A DNA stretch of 16,216 nucleotides. Origin: an uncultured Adlercreutzia sp. (GTDB lineage: Bacteria > Actinomycetota > Coriobacteriia > Coriobacteriales > Eggerthellaceae). The position numbers and the translations under genes are program-made. Within the stretch, counting starts at the first letter, position 1; every line of letters begins with the position of its first letter. Below, piece after piece: positions 5,188 to 10,976 of the stretch. The notes under the pieces were generated by a model, which was not told the origin of the DNA, did not search any database, and worked only from the letters and a program-made list of their open reading frames with translations. Location: positions 1-16,216 of the forward strand of contig CABSMC010000062.1 in the NCBI GenBank assembly GCA_902478715.1, given 5' to 3'.

Positions 5188-7113
5188 ATGTACTATTCCA
5201 GCGGCAACTACGAGGCCTTCGCCCATCCGCTTCCGCCCGAGGGCGTGGAAAGCAAACAGGCCTACATTATCGGCAGCGGCCTGGCGGGCCTGGCGGCGGC
5301 GTGCTTTCTCGTGCGCGACGGCCGGATGCCCGGCGAGAAGATCCACGTCCTGGAGCGCGACCCGCGCGCCGGCGGCGGCTGCGACGGTTGGGAGTACCCG
5401 GGGCTCGGCTTCACTATGCGCGGCGGCCGCGAGATGGACAACCACTTCGAGGTGATGTGGGATCTGTTCCGCGACATCCCCTCCATCGAGGATCCGTCCG
5501 TGAGCGTGCTGGACTACTACTATTGGCTGAACAAGCGCGACCCCAACTACTCGCTGTGCCGCGCCACGGAAGATCGTGGCCAGGACGCCCATACCGATAA
5601 CAAGTTCAACCTGTCCGACAAGGCCTGTATGGAGATCATGAACCTGTTCTTCACCCCGGAGGAGGAGCTGCAGGACAAGGTCATCACCGAGTACTTCTCC
5701 GACGAGGTGCTGAACTCGAACTTCTGGCTGTACTGGCGCACGATGTTCGCCTTCGAGAACTGGCACTCGGCGCTGGAAATGAAGCGCTACGTCACTCGCT
5801 TCGTGCATCATCTGGGCGGCCTGCCCGATTTCTCGGCTTTGCGCTTTACCCGCTACAACCAGTACGAGTCCATGATCCTGCCCATGGTGAACTACCTTGA
5901 GGCTCACGGCGTCGACTTCCAGTTCAACACCCATGTGACCGACGTGCGCTTCAGCTGCGACGACGCCAAAGACGACGACCGCAAGCTGGCCACGGAGATT
6001 CGACTGGTACGCGAAAACGGCCCGGCGGCCGTGGGCGCTGCCGAGGGGCTGCCCGTGGACGGCAAGACGGCTTCCGCCGCCGATACGGGTCGCGAGGAGA
6101 CCATTCCGCTCACGGAAAACGATCTCGTCTTCATCACGCCCGGCAGTCTTGTGGCCCACTCCTCCTTCGGCAGCCAGGATAAGCCGGCTCGCTTCGCGCC
6201 CGAGCTCACCCCCGGCGACGGTTGGGATTTATGGAAGAAGATCGCGGCCCAGTCGCCGGCGTTCGGCCGTCCCGAGAAGTTCTGCGGCGACCCGGAGAAG
6301 AGCAATTGGGAAAGCGCCACGGTGACTACGCTCGATGAGAAGATCCTGCCCTACATCGAGGCCATCTGCAAGCGCGACCCGCTCTCCGGTGGGGTTGTCA
6401 CGGGTGGCATCGTGTCGGTGAGGGACTCCAGCTGGCTGCTCTCCTGGACCATCAACCGCCAGCCGCAGTTCCGCGCCCAGCCCGAGGGGCAGGTGTGCGT
6501 GTGGCTCTACGGCCTGTTCACCGACGTGCCCGGCGACTACGTGAAGAAGCCCATGCGCGATTGCACCGGCAAGGAAATCTGCGAGGAGTGGCTGTACCAC
6601 CTGGGCGTGCCCGAGGAGCAAATCGAGGAGCTGGCCGAGCATTCCGCGAACACGGTGCCCTGCATGATGCCCTACATCACGGCCTTCTTCATGCCCCGCG
6701 CCGATGGCGACCGTCCGCTCGTCGTGCCTGAGGGCGCCGTGAACTTCGCCTTCATCGGCCAGTTCGCCGAGACGCCGCGCGACACTATTTTCACCACTGA
6801 GTACTCCATGCGCACTGGCATGGAGGCGGTATATACGCTGCTCGATATCGACCGCGGCGTGCCCGAGGTGTGGGGCAGCGTGTTCGACCTGCGCGTGCTG
6901 CTGAACGCCACGGTGCTTTTGCGCGACGGCAAGCCGGCCACGGACATGAACATGAACGTGCTGGAGAAGCTTCTGCTGTCGCGCGGCCTGAAGGAGATCG
7001 AGCATACCGACATCTACGGCCTCCTGAAGGAGTTCGGCGTCATTCCGACCACCGATGAGAACCGCGATGTGCCCGTGCCCGCCACGGGTGCTGTGTGGCC
7101 GGGCATCCACTAG
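5188..7113 (+). CDS. ohyA: Oleate hydratase (FAD-dependent, MCRA family)
   Basis: Oleate hydratase adds water across the cis-9 double bond of free oleate or linoleate to give 10-hydroxy fatty acids. In gut bacteria this detoxifies host-derived unsaturated fatty acids. The 641-residue product fits the family (about 590-650). A Rossmann FAD-binding motif is at residues 26-45 (IIGSGLAGLAAACFL), with VLERDPRAGGG as the second strand. RGGREMDNHFEVMWDLFR (78-95) carries Glu82, and MKRYVTRF (198-205) carries Tyr201. These are the same numbers as the catalytic pair I recall for Staphylococcus aureus OhyA. Later landmarks are RYNQYESMILP (222-232), FITPGS, SWTINRQPQFRAQP, and FIGQFAETPRDTIFTTEYSMRTGMEAVYTLL. 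A loop around residues 278-308 is Ala/Gly-rich and looks lineage-specific. GAGAGGA at 5173-5179 supports the ATG at 5188. It appears monocistronic. Confidence 0.96.
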   Translation: MYYSSGNYEAFAHPLPPEGVESKQAYIIGSGLAGLAAACFLVRDGRMPGEKIHVLERDPRAGGGCDGWEYPGLGFTMRGGREMDNHFEVMWDLFRDIPSIEDPSVSVLDYYYWLNKRDPNYSLCRATEDRGQDAHTDNKFNLSDKACMEIMNLFFTPEEELQDKVITEYFSDEVLNSNFWLYWRTMFAFENWHSALEMKRYVTRFVHHLGGLPDFSALRFTRYNQYESMILPMVNYLEAHGVDFQFNTHVTDVRFSCDDAKDDDRKLATEIRLVRENGPAAVGAAEGLPVDGKTASAADTGREETIPLTENDLVFITPGSLVAHSSFGSQDKPARFAPELTPGDGWDLWKKIAAQSPAFGRPEKFCGDPEKSNWESATVTTLDEKILPYIEAICKRDPLSGGVVTGGIVSVRDSSWLLSWTINRQPQFRAQPEGQVCVWLYGLFTDVPGDYVKKPMRDCTGKEICEEWLYHLGVPEEQIEELAEHSANTVPCMMPYITAFFMPRADGDRPLVVPEGAVNFAFIGQFAETPRDTIFTTEYSMRTGMEAVYTLLDIDRGVPEVWGSVFDLRVLLNATVLLRDGKPATDMNMNVLEKLLLSRGLKEIEHTDIYGLLKEFGVIPTTDENRDVPVPATGAVWPGIH

Positions 7114-7213
7114 CCCGCCTCTGCGCCGTTGTTGGGGCTCTGTCTGAGGGTGAGAGCCGTCGTCCTTGTTGGTTGCGGCGCCCGATTGGGCCCGGCAGCG
7201 ACCCCTGTTTTAT

Positions 7214-7246
7214 GCGCCCCGTGCGGAATGAACCCGCGCGGGGCGC
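7214..7246. terminator. Hairpin between ohyA and eno (possible terminator)
   Basis: GCGCCCCGTGCGG (7214-7226) pairs with CCGCGCGGGGCGC (7234-7246) in a 13-bp stem with one G-T wobble and the loop AATGAAC. It lies 100 nt after the ohyA stop. The downstream sequence (TTGCGCTTGCGTCG) is only mildly T-rich. The hairpin abuts the -35 region of eno, so it may end ohyA transcription, act on the eno promoter, or both. Confidence 0.55.
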
Positions 7247-7273
7247 TTGCGCTTGCGTCGTTCGTGCTATGAT
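7247..7273 (+). promoter_or_regulatory. Candidate eno promoter
   Basis: TATGAT at 7268-7273 is a fair -10. TTGCGC at 7247-7252 (15-nt spacer) is the nearest -35-like hexamer, with TTGCGT at 7253 as a less likely alternative. Transcription from about 7280 gives a leader of about 40 nt ending in the strong Shine-Dalgarno site at 7307-7314. Confidence 0.45.
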
Positions 7274-7320
7274 GGTGAACGCTGATTAGAAGCATCAACC
7301 AACCTTCAAGGAGGCACTAC

Positions 7321-8613
7321 ATGAGCGTCATCATCGATGTGTACGGGCGCGAGGTTCTCGATTCTCGCGGCAACCCCACCGTCGAAGTGGAAGTCGTGCT
7401 GGAAGACGGCGCCTTCGGCCGCGCGGCGGTTCCCTCGGGCGCTTCCACGGGCGCTTTCGAGGCCGTGGAGCTGCGCGACTGCGACAAGAGCCGCTATCTG
7501 GGCAAGGGCACGCTGGACGCCGTGGCCCATGTGAACAACGAGATCGCCGACGTGCTCATCGGCCTCGAGGCCGAGGATCAGCGCATGGTGGACGCCGCCA
7601 TGATCGAGGCCGACGGCACGGAGAACAAGGGCGCGTTCGGCGCCAACGCCATCCTGGGTGCGTCGCTGGCCGTGGCCAAGGCCGCCGCGGAGGCCGCCGA
7701 GCTGCCGCTGTACAAGTACGTGGGCGGCGCGAACGCGCATCTTCTGCCGACGCCCATGATGAACATCCTGAACGGCGGCGTGCATGCCGACAACAACGTG
7801 GACTTCCAGGAGTTCATGATCATGCCCGTGGGCGCCCCCACGTTCGCCGAGGCTCTGCGCTGGTGCGCCGAGATCTACCACACCCTGAAGAAGGTGCTGC
7901 ATGATGCGGGCCTTGGCGGCGGCGTGGGCGACGAGGGCGGCTTCGCTCCCAACCTGAAGACCAACGAGGAGCCGCTGGCCTACATCGTGGAGGCCTGCGA
8001 GAAGGCCGGTTACAAGCCGGGCACCGACATCCTGTTCGCCATGGATCCCGCTTCCACCGAGTTCTACAACGCCGAGACCGGCAAGTACGTGCTGGCCGGC
8101 GAGGGCCGCGAGCTCACGAGCGACGAGATGGTGGACTACTGGGAGGCGCTCGTGAACAAGTATCCCATCGTCTCCATCGAGGACGGCATGGCCGAGGAGG
8201 ACTGGGACGGCTGGAAGAAGCTGACCGACCGCATCGGCGACCGCGTGCAGCTGGTGGGCGACGACCTGTTCGTTACCAATTCCAAGCGCCTCGCCAAGGG
8301 CATCGAGCTGGGCTGCGCCAACGCCATCCTCATCAAGGTGAACCAGATCGGCTCGCTCACCGAGACGCTCGAGGCCATCGAGATGGCCAAGCAGGCCGGC
8401 TACGCCTGCGTCATGAGCCACCGCTCCGGCGAGACCGAGGACGTGACCATCGCCGATCTGTCCGTGGCCTGCAACACCGGCCAGATCAAGACCGGCGCCC
8501 CCTGCCGCAGCGATCGCGTGGCCAAGTACAACCAGCTCATCCGCATCGAGGAGCAGCTGGAGGGTCAGGCCCAGTACGCGGGTCTCAAGGCCTTCTACAA
8601 CATCAAGCGCTAA
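7321..8613 (+). CDS. eno: Enolase (phosphopyruvate hydratase)
   Basis: Enolase interconverts 2-phosphoglycerate and phosphoenolpyruvate in glycolysis and gluconeogenesis; it is a cytoplasmic Mg2+-dependent enzyme. The 430-residue product is full length. The N-terminal VYGREVLDSRGNPTVEVEV and VPSGASTGAFEAVELRD (catalytic loop) are canonical. The general base Glu205 is in GVGDEGGFAPN, and the general acid/base Lys339 is in the signature ILIKVNQIGSLTET. Metal ligands are Asp242 (AMDPAS), Glu287 (SIEDGM) and Asp314 (VGDDLF). His367 is in SHRSGETED. CAAGGAGG at 7307-7314 is a near-ideal ribosome site, fitting a highly expressed gene, and codon use is strongly C/G-ending. It is flanked by its own promoter candidate and a clear terminator, so it is a single-gene unit. 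Confidence 0.99.
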   Translation: MSVIIDVYGREVLDSRGNPTVEVEVVLEDGAFGRAAVPSGASTGAFEAVELRDCDKSRYLGKGTLDAVAHVNNEIADVLIGLEAEDQRMVDAAMIEADGTENKGAFGANAILGASLAVAKAAAEAAELPLYKYVGGANAHLLPTPMMNILNGGVHADNNVDFQEFMIMPVGAPTFAEALRWCAEIYHTLKKVLHDAGLGGGVGDEGGFAPNLKTNEEPLAYIVEACEKAGYKPGTDILFAMDPASTEFYNAETGKYVLAGEGRELTSDEMVDYWEALVNKYPIVSIEDGMAEEDWDGWKKLTDRIGDRVQLVGDDLFVTNSKRLAKGIELGCANAILIKVNQIGSLTETLEAIEMAKQAGYACVMSHRSGETEDVTIADLSVACNTGQIKTGAPCRSDRVAKYNQLIRIEEQLEGQAQYAGLKAFYNIKR

Positions 8614-8638
8614 ACCGCGCAGCTGTACCTAGGCAAAC

Positions 8639-8670
8639 AAGAAGGCCGCCCAGCATGAGGCGGCCTTCTT
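8639..8670. terminator. Bidirectional terminator between eno and the toxin-antitoxin pair
   Basis: AAGAAGGCCGCC (8639-8650) and GGCGGCCTTCTT (8659-8670) make a perfect 12-bp stem with an 8-nt loop (CAGCATGA). Forward, it is followed by CGCTTCGTTT; in reverse, by GTTTGCC. It lies 25 nt after the eno stop and 8 nt from the convergent antitoxin stop, so it plausibly serves both transcripts. Confidence 0.85.
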
Positions 8671-8678
8671 CGCTTCGT

Positions 8679-8984
8679 TTAGGCAGAATGGGCACTGGAA
8701 GATTGGTCGCGGGGCACATAGGATATTTGCAGGTACATGTCCATTCCGGCAGCAAGTTTTTGCAGAACCTTGATGGAAGGGTTGCGCGTTCCCTTCTCGA
8801 TGCGGCTTATTTCGGTTTGGGCTATCCCGCTACGCTTCGCGAGCTCCTTCTGCGTGAGGTTGCGGGAGTGGCGCGCCTCTACGAGCGCCTCCATAAGAGC
8901 TATCTCGGGCTGGTACTCGGCATACTCTCTTTCGAACTCCGGATCTCTGGAGCATTCTTCGATAAGTTCATCAAGCATGTCCAT
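8679..8984 (-). CDS. HigA-type antitoxin, XRE-family helix-turn-helix
   Basis: A 101-residue protein with an N-terminal helical region (MDMLDELIEECSRDPEFEREY, likely the toxin-neutralising part) and an XRE/Cro-type helix-turn-helix at about residues 43-80. The HTH contains LTQKELAKRSGIAQTEISRI and EKGTRNPSIKVLQKLAAGM. Antitoxins of this family bind the toxin and repress their own operon. Its ATG at 8984 overlaps the end of the upstream toxin gene by 14 nt. Its ribosome site (GGGAGGA) lies inside the toxin's last codons, so translation is coupled. The toxin-first order is typical of HigBA rather than RelBE. The assignment rests on this arrangement and on the clear HTH. Confidence 0.88.
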   Translation of the reverse strand: MDMLDELIEECSRDPEFEREYAEYQPEIALMEALVEARHSRNLTQKELAKRSGIAQTEISRIEKGTRNPSIKVLQKLAAGMDMYLQISYVPRDQSSSAHSA

Positions 8985-9333
8985 GGTTGTCCTCCCTTTC
9001 TAGGTACTCTTCCCTTCGCTTTTTAGCGAGCTTAAGCTCGCTGCGAGGTGTTTTCTGCGTCTTCTTCATAAAGCCATTGGTAACTATGATGATTCGGCCT
9101 TTGTGAAAGAAGTAGAGCAGTCTCACCGAGTCCGAACCTAGTCGGCAGCGCAGTTCGAATAACCCATCTCCTAGCGGCTTGCTTAAGGGTTCTCTGACTT
9201 TCGGGCCTTTGCTACGAAGCACAGCGAGGTGGCCAATGACTTTTACGCGCAATTTGCAAGGCAGTTGTAGTATAAAGTCGTAGGCCGGTCGTTCTCCGTT
9301 CTCGTTAACGAAAAAGTCCAATTGGAATTCCAT
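8971..9333 (-). CDS. HigB/RelE-superfamily toxin (phage Gp49-like)
   Basis: A 120-residue protein of the RelE/HigB mRNA-interferase fold, which cleaves mRNA on the ribosome in characterised members. Recognisable features are FVNENGERPAYDFI near the N-terminus, then FELRCRLGSDSVRLLYFFHKGRIIIVTNGFMKKTQKTP (about residues 60-97), and a basic C-terminal helix (ELKLAKKRREEYLE). The GF.KKTQKTP core and the trailing AxxRRxEY helix are the usual Gp49/HigB hallmarks. GAAAGGA lies upstream of the ATG at 9333, and a TTGACA promoter is present 40 nt further up. Base composition is visibly more AT-rich than the flanking genes, and the codon choice is less biased, which suggests later acquisition. There is no sign of frameshift or truncation, so the pair is probably functional. 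Confidence 0.88.
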   Translation of the reverse strand: MEFQLDFFVNENGERPAYDFILQLPCKLRVKVIGHLAVLRSKGPKVREPLSKPLGDGLFELRCRLGSDSVRLLYFFHKGRIIIVTNGFMKKTQKTPRSELKLAKKRREEYLEREDNHGHA

Positions 9334-9350
9334 GGCTACCGTCCTTTCTT

Positions 9351-9379
9351 AGGGTATGATAAATAACTCATTTTGTCAA
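9351..9379 (-). promoter_or_regulatory. Promoter of the toxin-antitoxin operon
   Basis: On the reverse strand a perfect TTGACA (9379-9374) is followed after 17 nt by TACCCT (9356-9351), a weak -10 that keeps TA and the final T. The spacer is AT-rich. The toxin start codon is 18 nt downstream of the -10, giving a short leader that contains the ribosome site. I see no unambiguous palindromic operator for the antitoxin. Confidence 0.55.
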
Positions 9380-9391
9380 TACTAGAAAGGA

Positions 9392-9419
9392 AGAAGCTGC
9401 GGGCGCCGCTGCAGCTTCT
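9392..9419 (-). terminator. Hairpin ending the ornithine-cyclodeaminase-like transcript
   Basis: AGAAGCTGC (9392-9400) and GCAGCTTCT (9411-9419) form a 9-bp stem. On the reverse strand it is followed by TCCTTTCTAG, a T-rich tail. It lies about 155 nt beyond the stop of the reverse gene at 9575 and immediately before the toxin-antitoxin promoter. It would therefore separate the two reverse-strand units. Confidence 0.55.
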
Positions 9420-9574
9420 CGGGCTGTCCTTGGCGTCTCGCGAAGTTAGGAACTGATTGGTTCCAGCCAAACTCTCTATGTCAATTATAGCATAATAAGA
9501 ACATATGTTTGCTAATTTCGAATTAGAGAAAGTAGTCTCATGAGGCAAGACTTATGTTCAGCGTCCCTCGCCTT
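9420..9574. other. AT-rich intergenic stretch upstream of the toxin-antitoxin pair
   Basis: This stretch is markedly more AT-rich than the rest of the window. It holds small inverted repeats: ATTAT-AGC-ATAAT (9484-9496) and CTAATT-TCG-AATTAG (9512-9526). A perfect TATAAT also occurs on the reverse strand (9489-9484). A 70-codon reverse reading frame (9336-9548) crosses it but has no ribosome site or recognisable sequence. I read it as non-coding, possibly the edge of an acquired segment. Confidence 0.5.
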
Positions 9575-10696
9575 CTAACCTAAGAGCCCCAATCCCTTGG
9601 CGATGTTGGCGATGAAGTCCTGGACGTTGGTGACGATGCCGCGGCTGGCGAGGCTGCCACGATCCACCAGCTTGTTCACGGCGAATTCGGCGATGTCCAC
9701 GCAGTAGAAGTACACGGGACGTATGGTGCCGTCGGCCAGCACGCGGTAGGAGGGGGTCATGTTCCCCGTGGCGATGGTGTGCAGCATGGTGGCCATGCAG
9801 ATGACGGTGGTGGCGCTGCGAATGTGGTCGCGCATGGCGTCCTGCGCCTCGTAGGCGTTGCCGTACACGCCGGGCAGAGGGCCGTCGTCGCGGATGGATC
9901 CGGCCAGCACGTAGGGCACGCCATTGCGCACGAGCGCGTTCATGATGCCGTCGTGCACGCCCTCTTCTTCGATGAACCGCTCGATGGATCCCCAATAGCG
10001 CACGCGGTTGATGGTGTCCAGATGGTGGTAGTGGCCGTTGGGGCGGTTCTCCTGGGTGTCGATGTCCTGGCCGAGGGACGTGTGGAAGTAGGCCCCTTCC
10101 AAATCGTGGGTGGCGAGAGCGTTGCCGGCGAAGACCGCATCGGCATAGCCGGCGTCGATGATCTTCGCGAAGGCCTCGCGGGAGTACCCGTTGAACGTGA
10201 AGGCCGGCCCCATGACCCACACGATGGAGCCATGATCGCGGTCGTGGCGCAAAAGTTCATAGAGCTCGTCGTAATCGCGTGAGAACGCAGTCTCGCGGGA
10301 GCGGCCCAGACGGAAGGCGAAGTTGTCGTGGCCGCCCGGGTGCGGAGCGCCGTCTTCGGCCGTCGCCAGGCCGCGGAAGCCGTCGGTGTAGACGAGAATG
10401 CCCTCCTCGCCGTTTTCCGTGCGTCCGCAGGCGATGAGATCGCCGGCGCGGATGTGGCGGAACTCGCGCACGAACACGTTGCCGCCTTCCACGACGGCCA
10501 CGCAATCCATGCGGGAATCGCGGGCGAGCGTCCATTGCCCTGCGATCTTCAGATACTCCGGATAAATGGACATGGCGTGGTAGCCCTCCGGGGCCACGAA
10601 ATCCTTCGGCGCGGGCACGAGCGTCACATCGGGCGCGGCGGCGAGGTGGGGGAGCGCAAAGTCCGGCGGCGTGTAGGGCGTGGGCGCAAACGGCAT
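9575..10696 (-). CDS. TIGR00300/LOR-SDH-family protein, probable ornithine cyclodeaminase
   Basis: The 373-residue product belongs to the LOR/SDH-like TIGR00300 family. A methanogen member was reported as an NAD-dependent ornithine cyclodeaminase (ornithine to proline plus ammonia), and cyanobacterial AgrE/ArgZ carry it as the C-terminal domain after an arginine dihydrolase. Here it is standalone. Family landmarks are the GSIVWVMGPAFTF turn (156-168), AVFAGNALATHDLEGAYFHTSLG (187-209), GHYHHLDTINR (221-231), VLAGSIRDDGPLP (263-275), EAQDAMRDH (283-291), MLHTIATGNM (304-313), and KLVDRGSLASRGIVTNVQDF (342-361). The nucleotide site is probably the Rossmann-like part from about 155. The ATG at 10696 is chosen because AGAAGG precedes it; upstream in-frame starts extend past the promoter. 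It has its own TTGGGA/TACAAT promoter and no operon partner. The substrate is inferred from family only. Confidence 0.82.
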   Translation of the reverse strand: MPFAPTPYTPPDFALPHLAAAPDVTLVPAPKDFVAPEGYHAMSIYPEYLKIAGQWTLARDSRMDCVAVVEGGNVFVREFRHIRAGDLIACGRTENGEEGILVYTDGFRGLATAEDGAPHPGGHDNFAFRLGRSRETAFSRDYDELYELLRHDRDHGSIVWVMGPAFTFNGYSREAFAKIIDAGYADAVFAGNALATHDLEGAYFHTSLGQDIDTQENRPNGHYHHLDTINRVRYWGSIERFIEEEGVHDGIMNALVRNGVPYVLAGSIRDDGPLPGVYGNAYEAQDAMRDHIRSATTVICMATMLHTIATGNMTPSYRVLADGTIRPVYFYCVDIAEFAVNKLVDRGSLASRGIVTNVQDFIANIAKGLGLLG

Positions 10697-10727
10697 AGTC
10701 GCCTTCTTTCTCTGGGTGGCTGAGGCC

Positions 10728-10756
10728 ATTGTAGCGCTTCGGCCGCCGGTTCCCAA
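10728..10756 (-). promoter_or_regulatory. Promoter of the ornithine-cyclodeaminase-like gene
   Basis: On the reverse strand TTGGGA (10756-10751) and TACAAT (10733-10728) are separated by exactly 17 nt. Transcription would start near 10721, giving a 5' leader of about 25 nt that carries the AGAAGG ribosome site. This supports the ATG at 10696 over the longer frame beginning at 10789, which lies upstream of the promoter. Confidence 0.7.
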
Positions 10757-10769
10757 GGAATGTGAAACT

Positions 10770-10793
10770 CTGCAGGCAAGAGATCTCATGCAG
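10770..10793. promoter_or_regulatory. Nested palindromes in the divergent intergenic region
   Basis: CTGCA (10770-10774) and TGCAG (10789-10793) flank the 8-bp palindrome GAGATCTC (10780-10787). The site lies just upstream of the -35 of the reverse promoter, where a regulator could act. A 9-bp direct repeat CGGTTGCGG (10860-10868, 10872-10880) and two TTCGTCGA copies (10805, 10907) occur in the same 280-nt gap. No known operator consensus is recognised. Confidence 0.35.
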
Positions 10794-10964
10794 AAAAGCG
10801 GTAGTTCGTCGACCGAAGTTAGGCCAGCGAAGGCTCGGGTTCCAAAGTGGATGTTTGGGCGGTTGCGGGGCCGGTTGCGGAGATGGAGGCAGACGGGGAG
10901 CGGTGATTCGTCGAAGGGTTGTGAAAGCGTGATGACTTCGGCATCGAAATTGTTCCCAGAGGGC

Positions 10965-10970
10965 TAGAAT
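10965..10970 (+). promoter_or_regulatory. -10 element of the ABC exporter, 6 nt before its start codon
   Basis: TAGAAT at 10965-10970 is followed by GGGCCT and then the ATG at 10977, so the expected transcription start falls on the start codon. No convincing -35 is present 16-18 nt upstream (CATCGA at 10942-10947). The alternative is ordinary translation from AGAGGG at 10958-10963, which at 13 nt is rather distant. Confidence 0.45.
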
Positions 10971-10976
10971 GGGCCT

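Noticed and set aside
5077..6159. 360-codon reverse frame opposite oleate hydratase
   Set aside because: The opposite strand encodes a complete oleate hydratase; this frame has no recognisable motif.
9336..9548. 70-codon reverse frame upstream of the toxin
   Set aside because: It has no ribosome site, contains the hairpin and the toxin promoter, and shows no coding bias.
10788..10967. 60-codon forward frame ending just before the ABC exporter (upstream peptide)
   Set aside because: There is only a weak purine stretch before the ATG, the content is Arg/Ser-rich with no family resemblance, and it overlaps repeat-rich regulatory DNA.
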